Assembly: GCF_001183985.1 (NCBI RefSeq)
Contig: NZ_LFZW01000001.1
Span: 462,206-526,205 of the forward strand
Direction of reading: 5' to 3'
From: Peribacillus loiseleuriae
GTDB lineage: Bacteria > Bacillota > Bacilli > Bacillales > DSM-1321
DNA: 64,000 nucleotides
Below, in pieces: positions 63,928 to 64,000 of the stretch. Every line of letters starts with the position of its first letter. Position 1 is the stretch's first letter. The translations under genes and the position numbers were made by a program. The notes beneath the pieces were generated by a model that did no database searches, was not told where the DNA came from, and worked only from the letters and a program-made list of their open reading frames with translations.

Positions 63928-64000
63928 ATGATGGGAGATGTGTTAACAAAGATCGAAATCGTCACAAGGCCAGATAATTTCGAAGCGTTCAAGCAGGAGT
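63928..64000 (+). CDS. glnK: Nitrogen regulatory PII protein GlnK/NrgB, 3' part outside window
   Basis: AGGAGG (63917-63922) precedes two adjacent ATGs (63928, 63931). The 24 codons visible read KIEIVTRPDNFEAFKQE, the N-terminal strand of PII proteins such as Bacillus NrgB. The partner Amt gene lies just upstream. The rest, including the T-loop, is outside the window. Confidence 0.88.
   Translation, partial: MMGDVLTKIEIVTRPDNFEAFKQE

Overview
The window looks like a chromosomal segment of a low-GC, Gram-positive, endospore-former-type bacterium of the Bacillaceae/Planococcaceae. Evidence: strong AAGGAGG-type ribosome sites, many TTG and GTG starts, and gene sets with Bacillus subtilis counterparts (QoxABCD quinol oxidase, deoR/nupC/pdp/deoC, CsoR-CopZ-CopA, YceGH/TerD, nrgAB). 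Regulatory sites also fit: CcpA cre, Fur box, TnrA/GlnR boxes and CsoR operators. No tRNA, rRNA or CRISPR array was seen.

Layout. 1-5337: end of a sensor kinase, a Cof-type phosphatase, an aldose-epimerase-like protein, an HtrA protease and a small membrane protein. 5489-16036: two respiratory quinol oxidases, qoxABCD on the minus strand and cydA-cydB-cydS-cydD-cydC on the plus strand; cydS is only 33 codons. 16177-18500: a decayed zone with a nitrilase stub, a GMC oxidoreductase fragment and a frameshifted IS630 transposase. 18501-24858: deoxynucleoside catabolism (deoR, cdd, nupC, a UreI/AmiS-like channel, pdp, deoC). 25051-30526: an FbpB-like small protein, a decayed hypothetical gene between GGGTCAGACCC repeats, a DMT transporter, aspartokinase, a broken histidine kinase and a nitroreductase. 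30861-36301: a Fur box, a heterodimeric ABC exporter and a RclA-like flavoprotein. 36789-40292: copper homeostasis and two tiny ORFs. 40455-43459: a methyltransferase beside a dead IS1595, and an ATP-grasp enzyme. 43604-48700: CdaR regulator, glycerate kinase, KdgT-type permease and a nickel-pincer LarA-family racemase.

49096-62428 is the most notable region, a Ter (tellurite/chemical stress) locus. It has a TerD-VWA protein, YceG, TelA/YceH, three TerD proteins, and a translationally coupled four-gene module (CitE/HpcH-like lyase, PRTase-TRSP, StiP, HAD phosphatase) of the kind predicted to make a nucleoside-like metabolite. A small HTH protein and a TerD-Zn-ribbon-TerB fusion follow. No TerC membrane protein is present here. 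62571-64000: ammonium transporter amt with two TnrA/GlnR boxes and the start of the PII gene.

Non-coding structure is rich: two families of dispersed palindromic repeats, a 321-bp element with 18-bp inverted ends, several very long hairpins, and many intrinsic terminators. Start codons were chosen from ribosome-site spacing; where this was uncertain it is stated.
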